The notes under the pieces: model-generated
Databases searched by the model: none
What the model was told of the DNA's origin: nothing
The model's input: the letters and a program-made list of their open reading frames with translations, nothing else
Shown: in pieces, positions 12,654 through 25,089 of the stretch
How positions within the stretch are numbered: position 1 is the stretch's first letter
Layout of the letters: each line of letters starts with the position of its first letter
Assembly: GCA_047967505.1 (NCBI GenBank)
Contig: CM106539.1
Length of the DNA stretch: 64,000 nt
Strand: one strand, 5' to 3'
Source of the DNA: Dipteris shenzhenensis
Taxonomy: Eukaryota > Polypodiophyta > Polypodiopsida > Gleicheniales
Made by a program: the position numbers and the translations under genes

Positions 12654-12763
12654 GAACAACTTGTTCAAATGGTAGTGGAAAAGGGTAGGAGGCTATGAGA
12701 ATTTTGGGCAAATTTTGCAAGAGTTTGGGGGCAACTATTATGGCAACAACCCCATGGAATAAG

Positions 12764-12776
12764 CCTCTTTATATAG
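12764..12776 (-). promoter_or_regulatory. TATA box upstream of minus-strand ORF
   Basis: On the minus strand this reads CTATATAAAGAGG, close to the plant TATA consensus. It lies about 110 bases upstream of the ATG at 12653. The G-rich sequence beyond it (about 12780-13080) may be the upstream part of an LTR or promoter; no LTR ends could be fixed. Confidence 0.5.
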
Positions 12777-13099
12777 ATTTTACATCCCCATGGTCGGTGG
12801 GATACAAGTATAGCGATAGTCGACGGGGTAAATAGATGGTGACAGTCAGTGTGGTAAGTCGATGGTGACGGGAGGCGGGGTATTTCTTTCACAAGACGAC
12901 TGGTAGAATACCTTTATGGTGGGAGTCGATGTGATTTTCCTTGGGTGGAGACCAGCGTGATTTGGCTAGGGCGACGGTCAGTGGGCTCTTTCTTTGGCAA
13001 CAACCGATGGGATACTTCTTGGGTGACAATTGGCTTTATTAAGTGATGGCAACGGTGAGGATTACCAAAGAGCGAGCAAGGAAAAGCGAGCGAGCCCAA

Positions 13100-13612
13100 T
13101 TAAGCGAGCATGATTAAACAACAGGCAAGCGAGCAGCCCTTGATCCACTATATGATTAATCAAATTTCATTGGAGAGAGGAGTCATGCCCCAAAATGATA
13201 TTGCTTCCCTCCTTCCTTCTCATGCTATCACATTAGACTCATTATGGAGAGAGATTCAATAGTATATAAAATATATGATTCACAAAAGCAAAGACTACTT
13301 AGAGGGCACATTTTTCGAATTGCATATCTCCTTCCTTCTCATATATTTACATTACAATAAATTTGGCAAACAAACACATAGTGGTACTGAATATGAGATT
13401 TGAAAAAGAACTAACATTGCACACAAGTTTTACATTACATATCATGTCTGCCATGCTTATATGATTACATATTCCATACATGCATCATGAAGACAAATAT
13501 CAGGCTACACATATCCTTCCTACCCATACTTGGTATCTTCCTCCATACACCCATCCAAAGAAAAGGAGTAGCCTACACATCATATTAAATACCTTTCTCT
13601 CCTTACTTTCAC
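13100..13612. other. AT-rich spacer before the gypsy integrase
   Basis: No gene signature is seen. CCTTCCTTCTCAT recurs near 13211 and 13331, and the spacer is otherwise AT-rich. An RNase H region would be expected immediately before a gypsy integrase but is not recognisable. Confidence 0.45.
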
Positions 13613-15003
13613 ATGTCTCGAATCAAGTCGAGAGAAAAAGCCACTGTAGTAGAAGATGACTTACTAGATGCCACACTATTTCAAATAGATGTTGTTCCAG
13701 AGTGGTGTGGAGATACCATTGGGTACTTAATGGTAGGAAGACCACCCCCTGAAATGAAACCAGTAGATGCTAGAAAATTGATTCGAAAGGCTGCTCCCTA
13801 TCAACTCATTGTAGGACAACTGTATAAGATGGGCAAGGACCAGATATTAAGAAGATGTGTAATGCCTCATGAGATCATGCCAATCTTGAGTGAACTCCAT
13901 GAAAGCATTGCAGGAGGACACTTCCAAGGGGAAGCCACAGCAAGAAAAGTTATTCTCGCAAGCTACTAGTGTCCAACACTGTGGGTAGATGCCTATGAAT
14001 ATGTAAAAGGCTGTGATGTATGCCAACAGACTACTAAATCACAACACAAAGACTTCAATCCCCTAACCACAGTTGTTGCACAAAAACCATTTGAAAAATG
14101 GGGGATTGACTATGTGGGTCCCATCCATCCAGCAACAAAAGGAACACATGCACGCTACATCATTGTGACCACTAGTTACTTTACAAAATGGGTTGAAGCT
14201 AAAGCAGTCAGAAAGGAAGATGCTAGAAGCACATCAAGATTCTTATACAAAAATGTGATCACCTGATTCGGATGCCCCATTGAAATTGTGTTGGATAGAG
14301 GCACACATTTTGTCAATGAGGTAATCCAAGAACTCTTGTATAGCTTTATGATAATCCATAGAAAAAGCACACCCTACTACCCCCAAGGGAATGGACAGGC
14401 CGAATCCACCAACAAAATAATATGCATTATCCTCACCAAGGTAGTAGAACCACAACATTTTGATTAGGCAGAGAAACTGAATGCAGCCTTATGGGCATAT
14501 AGAACCACACTAAAGGTCAATATAGGGAACAGACCTTTTCAATTGGTATACGGCCTTGAAGCAGTGGTCCCACTAGAATTTGTAATACCAAGTCTACACA
14601 TAGCAGTACAGGAACGCATGGGAGACCATGAATCCTTGAAAGAAAGACTCTATCAGTTGGAGAAGCATACAAAGATAAGACTAGTCACCTACTATGCCAT
14701 GATAACAAAAAAACGTAGAAGAAATGCATGGCTTGATAGAAATATTAAAGCTAAAGACATTAAGGAAGGTGACTTGGTCTTGTTATACAATGCCAAAGTA
14801 CACAAGGGGAAACTGAAGTATCTAGGTCAAGGACTCTACTGAGTAAGAAAGATGAATCCCATTGGAGTTCTGCTACTAGAAACATTGGATGGAGTCCCAT
14901 TCAACACAATAATAAATGGGAGCCGATTGAAATGCTACTACTTCAACACGCAAGCCATCTCGAAAAAAAATGAAGATTTGGGAAACCAAGTCTTCCTTAG
15001 CTA
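13613..15003 (+). pseudogene. Ty3/gypsy integrase end of pol, four nonsense codons
   Basis: One reading frame spans the integrase and its C-terminal region. The zinc-binding part has HESIAGGH followed by a CDVC pair. The catalytic core shows Asp in WGIDYVGP (14108), Asp in VLDRGTHF (about 14293) and Glu in NGQAESTNK (about 14401). There are 35 residues between the second Asp and the Glu, the canonical D,D35E. The C-terminal part includes KEGDLVLLYN. Four stops interrupt an otherwise unshifted frame: TAG near 13970, TGA near 14264 (expected Arg), TAG near 14466 (expected Trp) and TGA near 14840 (expected Trp). All are explained by C-to-T or G-to-A changes. RT and RNase H are missing upstream. 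The 3' LTR should follow but could not be delimited. Confidence 0.88.
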
Positions 15004-15009
15004 GGATTA

Positions 15010-15120
15010 GATTGTTACATGCGCACTCACTAGCAAATGCATATTTTTGCACATATAGTTTGCACTAGATTGTTACACGCACACTCACTAGCATATGCAC
15101 ATTTTTGCACATTTAGGAAG
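15010..15120. repeat. Two-copy 58-bp direct repeat after gypsy stop
   Basis: AGATTGTTACA(T/C)GC(G/A)CACTCACTAGCA is repeated with its downstream TGCACATTT(TTG) phrase, starting near 15007 and 15065. It lies just behind the integrase frame, where a gypsy 3' untranslated region or LTR would be. Confidence 0.75.
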
Positions 15121-16800
15121 ACCTAATCAATTTTGTATTAGGGATGATTGACACTTAGTTCCCTATTAAATCCCACAAATAAGCATGTAGTTAGTTCCTA
15201 CCTAATCGACAAATTGCATGCACTCACATGATTTTGCATAGGCACATAATAGATTGCATCAATAAAAGTATCACACACTTTCATTCCATACTCTCAAAGC
15301 ATGCAATGAATTCACAAGCAAGACAAGAAACTATGCCAAAGCTCAAGATGAATTGTCAAAAGAGTCTGCAGCCTCAGCAATGAGACCCCTGCCAAACATC
15401 ACAGTCACCTCCTATATGCAAAAATATCAGACTTGCATACAAATATCTACGAGCTCAATGATACGAGTTGCAATCGCATCCAACATGTATGCAAGATAGC
15501 AAGAAATACCAACCTCAACAACGAGACCCCCGCCAAATCTCTTCCCAAGAAGATTCGATGGTAGAGTTTGCAACCTCAACAATGTTTGCTTACCACACTT
15601 AAGCCTACGTCTCTCACCGGAACACAACTCAAGGTCCTAAGCTACACTATACTACAAACGACAACCCCGATATATTTGAAGGTGAAAAAAAGCCTCGGAA
15701 CCCTACATACTGAGAATACCCTGCTCTTCCTCCGGAAGCCATGGGAAAGAGCCAACAAAAAGGTTAGGTCAAGGTTTTTAAAAAAATTGCTAAACAAAAT
15801 ATAATGAAGAAATTGATACTTAAAAGTAGTAAAAATGTAGTCGAGAAAAGGTAGAAGGGAGATCAGTCTCACAATAGAGAGGCTAATGAAAAGAAATGGA
15901 AAGTAGTGAAAAATAGATAAAGGGCTTGAAGTAGATAGAAAAAATCTCAAGGAAGAGAAATGAGCAATTGCATAAACGGTTAGGGATTAAGTAGGTAGGA
16001 GAGGTATAAAAGAGGGGGTGCATAGGGAGAGGCAGAAAGGGTTGTAAAGAGACGAGGGGGGGGGATTTAAATGAAAGAGGAGGAAGAAACCTCTGAGTTA
16101 ACACGTGGGACGTGGTATGGGCGCTTGTGCATCCATGAAGGCCAAGACGTTGGAGATAGTGAAGATTGGGGAGCAGGATCGAAGGAAGGGCCTTAGAAAA
16201 GAGCCGACGGAAAGGACAACCGAGCTTTGTTGTGCAAGACAGCATGCATTCTTGATGTATGTGACCTTGGCATCTACAGCAGGACCCTCCCACTTCGTGT
16301 CATAGGAGTTTATGTCTCAATCTATTTGACCGAGGCAACGTCGACCCTCCATCGCTAAGTGGTGTAAATACTGGTCTATAGACTCTACTATGAAAATATC
16401 TAGAAATCAGTCATGCAAGGTCCTCCCTCCATGCTCTACCATTGTCCTCACCAAATTCTATACACCGCTTTCACCATTTTGAAAAGCTGTCTCAATGATG
16501 TCCTGATCGACATTCATTAAGAAGTATACATTCTCGTTTTTCAGCACCTTTCTTTGAAGCTTAGTGAGATCAGGTTGCTAACACTTCCTCTTCTGACTTG
16601 CGTGAATTCAGTGCTAGGTGCAATTAGAAACTCATTAAGCCATAACAATCAACAATGCAAGCAGTCTAAGAAATTACCTAGATATAACCTCTCAACTATA
16701 GCTCACATCATGTAAGAAACTACAGAAAATCAACACAAAAAATATGCATGTAATCAGCACAAAAAATGACCTAGGTATAACCTAATTATGGAGTTCACTA
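15121..16800. other. Possible gypsy 3' region; no gene seen
   Basis: No protein family is recognised. A phrase like CCTCA(A/G)CAA(T/C)GAGACCCC(T/C)GCCAAA occurs near 15371 and 15513. The region from 15600 onward contains many short frames without motifs. Part of it may be an LTR of the preceding gypsy copy. Confidence 0.4.
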
Positions 16801-16816
16801 TCTAACACTAGGCTTC

Positions 16817-17410
16817 AACTGCAACACACAACTATCAAGGGATAGTTGAGTGCCAGACTAAGTGTTTAAGAGAACATCGCATGATATGTAACTTAGATTG
16901 CAACACATAACTATCAAGGGACAGTTGAGTGCCAGACTAAGTTTCTAAGAGCACATCGCATGACATCTAACTTAGACTACAACACACAACTATCAAGGGA
17001 CAATTGAGTGCCAGACTAAGTGTCTAAGAGCATGTCGCATGATATCTAACTTAGACTGCAACACAACTATCAAGGGATAGTTGAGTGCCAGACTAAGTGC
17101 TTGAAAACATCTCTAAACGTAGACTGTATCACACAACTCTCAAGGGAGAGATGAGTGCCAGAATAAGCATCTATGAAAACATCACTAAGCTTGGACTGCA
17201 ACACACAACTCTCTTAAGAGAGATGAGTGCCAACCTCAAGTAAAAAACAATTATTTATATTATAATTAAAATTGCAACACACGATAAAAACAAACTGCAA
17301 CACACAACTCTCGCAAGAGAGATAAGTGCTAGCCTGTCTACACACTTAAAAACAATTTAAAAAGATTGCAACACACAACTCTCCTAGGAGAGATGAGTGC
17401 CAGTCCTAAA
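16817..17410. repeat. Eight-unit tandem array with a hairpin in every unit
   Basis: Units of about 70-80 bases (later ones to 95) share TGCAACACACAACT, a small hairpin, then GAGTGCCAG. Hairpin sites lie near 16829, 16908, 16987, 17062, 17133, 17206, 17305 and 17376. Units 1-4 have CAACTATC-AAGG-GATAGTTG or close variants. Units 5-8 have CAACTCTC with GAGAGATG and different four-base loops (AAGG, TTAA, GCAA, CTAG). The A-T pair in the stem has become C-G on both sides in the later units, so pairing is kept. No ORF crosses the array. Confidence 0.88.
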
Positions 17411-17509
17411 TAAAAATAAATAAAAGAAACATTAATTACTAACGAAAGTCTGCAACACAAGCAAGGGTGCAGTAAGGTACCTATGAAGAGAGCTAGTAGG
17501 TATTGAAGC

Positions 17510-17566
17510 AAGCAGGAGGTAGCAAGTAGGCAAGCAGGAGGTAGCAAGTAGGCAAGCAGGAGGTGG
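17510..17566. repeat. 22-bp minisatellite, 2.6 copies
   Basis: The unit AAGCAGGAGGTAGCAAGTAG plus GC repeats at 17510, 17532 and 17554 with an exact 22-base period. The composition-driven minus-strand frames here encode repeats of no known family. Confidence 0.9.
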
Positions 17567-17599
17567 TAGGACTAGCAAGCAAGTGGTTGAGGTGGCAAG

Positions 17600-20500
17600 G
17601 AAGACAGGTGGATGTATTCGTACAAATACCAAAAATGGCAATGGTTGCAAGTTTATGCTATGTTTATTCGTACAAATAAACTGAGATATTCGTACGAATA
17701 AACTAAGCTATTCATATGGGCTCTAATAGTAAGGGTATAAGAGTGTTAAGGGTCAGGGACGTCCATATAATATACCAAGTGAAGGTCCCTTGATCAATCG
17801 GTTGAGGCCATGAGTAAAGGTTATTTCGGATGGTCCCATTGTATATCACTTGGTTCCATTGAACATCTTCATGATAGCCTAGTATGCCAATGATAGGAGC
17901 GATAATGGATCCTCATATAGCCAAGTATGGTGAGGTCCTCAAGATCAACCAAGAAGGGACATGTAGGAGATGAAGCAAATCCACCAAGTTAGGATCTTTG
18001 AAATCCAAGCAAACTTGCAATGGTGTGCATTACCTACTACTTCAATGAATCTAAATCTCCACTAATCCACATTCTTAGTCAAAAATTCGAAAGGCTCCTA
18101 GCAGCCATTGTTTCATCATGGCTATATTTACATTTATGTTAATGCTTAAGGGTGTAGCAAAGAGAATTACCAAGCAAAAAGAATTCCATCTGATTACTCT
18201 AGCTGCATCTCTAATTGAGAATCCAAGAGAATAGCTCCTTATCAATTTCTCCAATGATAAAAACCATAACATAGTTTCTAAATTCACCAAGTTACAAGTA
18301 AATCAATTTCCAGTTCTCATTACCAACAGATATATTTATGTAAGTGTGCATGACAGGGTCAAGGGTACTATATCTCTCATCATAAGTCTCCCAAGTGTAT
18401 CCTTCAAGGTTGCCAACATCCTTTTCCTCAATGCCATGCCCAAGACTCTACTTGCAAATCCGGTGGAGAGGTGTGCCAACTCACCTGGAACATTCACAAC
18501 CAAATGAAAGTTAGAAGAATTCATTCAAGCTGTGGAAGCCAGGCTTCAATGCCAACACACAATTGTTATCCATGTCACTCTATCTAGACTAGCAATATCA
18601 AATCCTAGCATTCTGAAAAGATCAGAGGTTGGCTTTTAAAGAGTGAATGAAATGCTTATAAAATGTTAAAGTAATTCTCAAGGGAATATATGGAATAATC
18701 AAAGGCCCTATTGTCCTTTATTTTCAATTCTTATCCAATCATAATGTTGAATCATCTTAGATCTGCAAACAAGAACCTTAAAAAAATGATGCATAGAAAC
18801 CTGCATATAGAGCACAAGGGTAAAATCTATCTTGACTCAGCTCATATCCAAGACAATTCCATGTTTCACTTACCAATCATATCCATGAAGTTCTAGAGGG
18901 AATCCAAATAAATCTTCGAGGAACCCATACTTCAAAGATTGGCTCCCATATTTCTTCAAAGTGTAAGAAAATTTTTATCAAATGCTCTAAGAGAAATTCC
19001 CCAAGGAGTACCAATGAGAACCTCAAATTTGTATGACTTTAAAATATAGAGAGTAATCACTATGAACAAGGGTTAGACAATATACAAAGTTTTAAAGGCA
19101 AGTAAGGGCATCAAGAATTACCCTTGTCCATCGCTCTATCACTACAACAGAACCCTCTATATGAAAAGGATTTAGTGTAAAAAATCATTCTCAATTTTGT
19201 GCGTATTAGTCCTAATCATTTTTAACTTTCTCATCTATGTATAATAATATCATGCTCTTCTAAAAGTTCCCATAGATCAGTTCATGGCATTCCCATCTAT
19301 CAAAAGTTATCAAAGGCTAGTAATTAAAAAGTCAAAGTATTTTTTATAGAGTGTTAGACATATTCCCAATGGGATATGAGTAGGATCCAATGGTAGGGGA
19401 CCTTCCATGAGACCCTTATACTCCCTCCTATAATCATGCTCAATGGCTCATAGAATGGCATGAAGCAAAGAGGTAAGATGCATCAGCAGTTAAACGTCAG
19501 CGAGATCATAATTACATTTCATCACAAAGGAAATTTTCTCATACTCCAAAGAAATCACAAGGTCTTGATTCCTATGCGTAGGAATTTTTCTAGTTGAATC
19601 TTTCTAACAAAGGAAAATCTCCTAATTGCTTTGTTCAAGATGGTTTATTTAGGAATGCCCAAAATATATCAAGGACTAATCCAATCCAATGATTCTAAAA
19701 TAGATTACCAAAATGTCAAAGTGCTTGCTAAACAATCAAGTGACCTATTAGGCAATCTTCCATGTGAATGAATATTACGCATTCATATTCCCCAAAGGCA
19801 AATTCCAAGTGGGACTTCCCTGTGTTACTCAAAAGAAACTGTACCAAAGCATGCTTATCTCAAAAGAAACGGTATCAAAGCATGCTAACCTAAAAGAAAA
19901 GAAAGTCTCAATAAAGTGTAATAAGACTATTAATAGCAGCATATCTATCGAAGTGAAGAGTCATATATATATAACGAGAGTAATGGCAAGGGAGGAAGGG
20001 ATGAGCGTTAATCTCTCCATATTCTTCAAAGCTAACTAGCTTCTAAGCTTGTTAGCTCTTGCTCTCATACTGCAATTGTCCCAGCATTGTGGTGCCTGGG
20101 CTACCTGGGTATGCAAGAGATCGTTTCAAAAGAGATTGGTAATACTTAATATCCCGTATGCAAATCATATATGATGTAAATCACCAGGTTCCAATGGTAG
20201 GGACCTTTAAAAGACTTTTCAAAGAAAAATCCTTAGCCCAAGAGGGTAAGATCACATCCTCTCATGATCCCTAAAAAGAAAAACTCATAATAAAGAGAAA
20301 TTAGTAATGAAAGGACTTTTATAACAAGATTTCCAAGGGAATCCTAGAAAGCCCTGTCATTCGCCAAGTATAGGTTAATATAATCAACTTACAAGTCATA
20401 GCTCAATGTCGAGCAACTTCCTGACAAATGGATTAGGTCTATCTCTATAATGTGGACTTCAAACAAATGCTAGGTTTCAAGGCTAATCATTTCTAAACAG

Positions 20501-22130
20501 ATCATCGATGTCCCATATTGCAACTCTACAAGTTATCCCTAGTCAATCCTCATCCATGGGAGATGCAACATAGTAAAGGCATAATCCTTACTCACAGCTT
20601 CATACTTGGAGGAAGCAAAGGCTCTACAAATGCTCTTCCCCATGTTCGTCCTTCCATATGTTGGTTCACCATCTTGAACTATTTGCAAGGTGATCCATGA
20701 AAGAGTGCAAGGAGTTAAGGAATGAGACATTTCCTAGTCTTCGCTATGGTCACATAGCTTCCAACTTTTGGGCAGCTCATTGTATGTAAATGAGCATTAT
20801 ATAGCAAAGTTTTAACAACTACTATCAAGCAAAAAGATATCCATTGTATGTTTGGCTACGCAGTAACCCATCACCAGAACTTAGCAAACCTTTATAGTAG
20901 CTAGGATCCTTCTCAAGCATAGGTGATCTAGCTATGCTCGTAAGGTTTCAATAGATGTCCAAGTCTGTAATAGATTTCCAAGTCTGCAATATATGTTTCT
21001 CTTAGATGAAATTCTACCCATGAATTGCAAATCATGTTCAAAGAGGTCGTTGGACGACCGCAAGTAGCACTATTGTAGTATGTACCATTTGCACGTGAGC
21101 ACTGTATACTAAACCATTAGTGCTTGAGCAAATGTGGTGACTATATTCGCGTACATCCAGCTTCAGAGGCTGAGCAAGCTAGGGATTGATCACCCATAGA
21201 TCTCCTATGAGATTTCATTCTAGCTGTATCGATCCATCAGACGTGGGAGTGGGTGTCTTTGAGGAAGGTAGAGGAGCGATCATATCCCCCCAACACTATA
21301 ACTTGGATTGGACCTTAAGGCCTTAAGCAACTCCAACTGCATTTTGTGTGCCTTCAGACACCCGCGCTGCTCTCAAATGCAAAGTCCGTGAAGCTGAAGC
21401 AAAGGAATTGATAATGATAAAGTAAAATAAAAGAATGCACAGGGTCTAGGCTCCCTTACACAACTTCTTGGTACCAAAAGTCTCTACGCTCTGAGCTCGT
21501 ATACTACAGTAGATGCCCAAGCGTAAGAAGGGTATCAAGAACACCTACTTCTTAGTGGTACTCATTAGAAAGGTTCTGACATGAGAAGGTAGAACTGTAA
21601 TGGTTTGAAGGTATTGTATCCGGATCTGAACCCATGGAGAAGATAGACAATCTAAAGCCTCATGTAGCTAGGGATACTCTACGCGAGACCCGCTCTAAAT
21701 ATGCCTATGGGGGAGCTACCATGAATAGTTTTAAGCAAAAGCTACAAAGTTGTGAGCAACAGAATTGTGCAAACCTATAAGGCCATCCACAAAGCAATTC
21801 GTCATTCTCGGCATCATAAATGTAACCAAAGCGTACCAATGGGAGTAGCAGAGAATGGAATGAAGGCTATACATAAACATAGTTCCACTATGCATAGTAA
21901 AGCATCGAAAACTCTGCTGGTTATTGAGAACCAGCACAAAGCACTCGGTTGAATGCATTTGTCACGTAGTCATGATGAGGCAGAGAAAGGTCATCTCATT
22001 CAATGTATACTGTCTTGCTCTGAAATGCAAAGTCCTTTTACTAAACAATATACATCATGCATACCTTGTCACAAGGTGTGTCCAATATAACCATTTATCT
22101 CGAAGGGTAGCCTCTGAAGATTATCCTAAA
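17600..22130. other. Long stretch without a recognisable gene
   Basis: Only short unsupported frames are present. A short palindrome family, TTATTCGTACAAATAA and TATTCGTACGAATA, lies at about 17665-17705. The segment 18455-18600 is related to another copy at 62917-63085. Otherwise this is moderately AT-rich sequence with no domain, RNA gene or element terminus that I can identify. Confidence 0.5.
18455..18600 (-). repeat. Dispersed segment related to 62917-63085
   Basis: Both segments share GTGTGCCAACTCACCTG, an AAGTTAGAA phrase and a closing TTGTTRTCCATGTC block in the same order and spacing. On the minus strand both contain CAGGTGAGTTGGCACA, a good splice-donor match at the same place. The likely protein phrase after it is GELAHLSTGF here and GELAHFSTRF in the other copy. 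The family is unknown. Confidence 0.55.
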
Positions 22131-22139
22131 GGGTCCTCA

Positions 22140-23862
22140 AAACCTGCATCTCCTATCACTTATCAGAGTTTTGTTAGCTAATGCCTCAGCTGCAGTCACT
22201 ATCAATGGCTCTTAGGTAGGGGCATTCAAGGTTAGGAGGTCCATTAGGTAGGGCTGCCCTTTGGCCCCCTTGCTATTTGCCTTAATAACAGAATCGTTAC
22301 TTGCCATGTTCCGGATGTCGGGGTCCAACTCTCTACTTTTCGCTCAGTTGTTTGTTAATGATTCCATCTCTATCTCCAAAGGCCAACAATCCAGAGCATT
22401 GCAATTGGTCCTTGGCTTATTTGAACTACATTGTGCAGCTTCGGGCTCCAAGATATAGTTGGAGAAGTCGAAGGCTTTACTTGTGTCCAAGAGAGACCCA
22501 CCAGACTAGATGAGAGCCACTGGCCTGCAATGGGTACCCAGAGGCTAGGTAATCAGGCACCTAGGCATCCCCATTGGTGTTGGGATCTCCATTAGACAGA
22601 GGTTCATGTGGTGATGGCCCAAGTTTAAAGCTAAAGTCGATGCATGGTCAAAGGTCCCCTTGAATTTGCTGGGCAGACGCACTATAGTTAAACACATCTT
22701 GGCGCCGGCCTCTTTCTATATTATGTCTATCTGTGCTTTTTCAAAAGCCATGTGCTGTTGATTGAAAAACATCTAAGGGCATTCATTTGGAAGAAAACCA
22801 AATGGAAGCTCTCCTAGTCAATCTTGTGTGCACCTAAAAAACTGGGGGGTTTTGGAGTCCCAGACTTGAGGAGATGCTCCATCTCTTTCCTCATGAAGCT
22901 GTGGGTGCAATTTTTGGAGTCCAAGGAACTGTGGGCTGAGTTTATGGAACATGTAGTATGTAATGCCAACGTCAAGCACTTTAGGATGCTGGATATGTGC
23001 CTAAAGGGGAGTTTCTTCAACAAATTGGTGGCGGTGTGGAAAGAGGGATTATATATGCTTGCCTGGAAGGGCCTTTTTGCAGGAGTGGAAGACTTCTCCC
23101 TTAGGCTGTCCATCTGGTGGCAAGCAGCCTGGCCAGGTGGCGACTTCTTTGGTGTGGGGAATGAAAGGATTGCAGTGCAGATTGATGCCAAAGGGGTGCA
23201 CTCATGGGAGGCGGGATGCACGAGAATAGGAATGGTTGTCCCCCATGCAAATTGGGGCCAAATTCCTACTGTCTCCGGCGGAGGTGGGCTTCATCAGTGG
23301 AGTTATGGGTAGGATCCCTGTTGAGTGGCCTACCAATGTTCAACCCTCCGCCGAAGGCTCAGTGCCGAAGGAATGGGAGTGGGGGTTGATTATTACTCTT
23401 CTATCCAAAGTGACTGCTAAATCATTAGATAAACTCCTTGCCTACAAGGAGGGCTGGTTTTAAAAGCTCAATGATCAATGGTTAAGGGACGACATAGAAT
23501 TGATGTGGCATGGCAGGTTTGCTCGACTATGGAAGTCAACACCCTACAACAAGATCAACTTCTTCCTTTGGAGAGTATGTGGAGGTCATTTCCCCATTGG
23601 CAGCCACGTCCCTTGGCTCCATGTGGATGACATGTGCAAACTATGCAAATCTGCTGCAAAAACCCTCACCCACTTGTTTTGGGGATGCCCCTGGGTCCGG
23701 AACGTATGGGGGATTATCGTGTGCGATGTGCTAAGGTGTTGGGTATGGAATTCGTCTCCAAAGGAGCGGCTATCTTTGGAGCAGGTGATGAGAAGATTGG
23801 CAATTGCTTCTTGTTTATTTGTTTTGCATAAAGTAAGCACAAATGCAAACCCCCTGAGTTAA
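22140..23862 (+). pseudogene. Decayed L1-type LINE: RT end and zf-RVT domain
   Basis: This is the 3' half of a plant L1-like ORF2. RT motif B is GCPLAPLLFALITESLLA at about 22252-22305. The catalytic box is LFVNDSISIS instead of FADD, so one catalytic Asp is lost. The thumb region follows at about 22560-22720 (HLGIPIG, then GRRTIVKHILAP). At 22824 comes the CAPKKLGGFGVPDL landmark. The zf-RVT domain is at 23500-23735, with FARLWKSTPYNKINFFLWR and a zinc-binding set CKLC...HLFWGC. Several stops and frame changes are present. The 5' part, including the endonuclease, is missing or unrecognisable. Confidence 0.85.
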
Positions 23863-24273
23863 AGTCTCTTGGTATGATGCAATGTTGCTAGAAGAAAGCT
23901 TTTTTTATTGTAGTTACTAGCTTTAGCTTTCTTGAGAATGTTAATGTAGCACAATTAGTACATACAAACATTGGAGAATCCACCAACACTTTCTTTTTAT
24001 ATAATTATTATTCTGATACGGTACATAACTTTCTTTTGGAGGATTGTCGTACGTGTTGTCTGGTTTTAGTGTTGTTCTTTTTGAGCTTCAACATAGCATA
24101 GGACTAGGCAGAAGCTATTGTTTCTATGTTACTACTATTCAAGAAATAGATCAAAATTCCACATGGGCACATGGGAGTCAACTGTATGTCCAATACAAGC
24201 AAGGCCATACACATTCTAGATCATACAGCATCATAGTCAACAGTTACAACAATGGTCACAATTATTTGCTACC

Positions 24274-25089
24274 ATGGTGTCAGATGAGCAGGAAAAAGAA
24301 ATGGAAAGACAAATGCTCCCATCACTCCAAACCAAGTTGCAAAGTGCCAAGATTGAAATTAATAAGCTCAAGGAAAGCATGGCAAAGCAAATGCAGCAAT
24401 AGCTCCTTGCACAAAATGCTCTAGCAAAAAGTAGAAAGGATGCCCTACAAGCCCTGGTTTCTCTCCAAGAAAAACACCTACAGCTATCTGATGCCTTGAA
24501 CAGAAAGGAAGAGGTTGGGTTATCCCTCTCCCAAATGCAAGTCACTTGTGATGATCTCAAGAAGGAAATGGTGCACTTAAATGAAAGATTGCTACTTAAA
24601 GAGGATCAACTCCATGCCACAATAGACACAAACAATGAGTTGTAGAATAGCCTCAAAGAAGGTAAACATCGAATTCAAGCACTAGAGAAGGAACGCATGG
24701 CATCAAGGGAGATACTTATGAATACCAAAGCAGAAGTGGATGCTCAAGAGCAAGAGATAATCCAACTTTGCATGCTTAATGATCAATTACCAGGGCATCC
24801 AAAAGTAGCACAACTTGCATATACCTCAACACTGGTTAATTATAAAGAAAAGTGCATAGAGTGGCAAAATCAAAAGGCAATAATTTCCAACTTGGAACTT
24901 CAAGTACTAGGTCAAGACGATGACAATGCGGAGGGGTCACACAAGATCTTTTGCTATAGGGCATCACTACATTATACCAAGAGCTTGTTGCAGTCCTCTG
25001 GCAAGAGGATCACCTTGAAGGAAGAATACGCATACCGTGGAAACATTTGCAAATCAAAATGTTACATGCAATTGATTGGACCAAAATAG
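24274..25089 (+). pseudogene. Coiled-coil ORF with two in-frame TAG codons
   Basis: From ATG at 24274 a single frame of 271 codons runs to TAG at 25087, interrupted by TAG at 24400 and 24643. Both stops sit where CAG (Gln) would fit. Residues 5-165 are a heptad-patterned, charged coiled coil (for example QTKLQSAKIEINKLKESMAK and EKHLQLSDALNRKEE). The C-terminal part is less regular. No catalytic domain is visible. It is flanked by LINE remnants on the same strand. It may be the structural protein of an uncharacterised plant element, comparable to the coiled coil at 9832-10056. A decayed cellular coiled-coil gene is the alternative. Confidence 0.55.

Noticed and set aside
16817-17410. Regularly spaced repeat that could suggest a CRISPR array
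   Set aside because: Plant nuclear context, unit size and diverged units that include the intervening sequence point to a tandem satellite.
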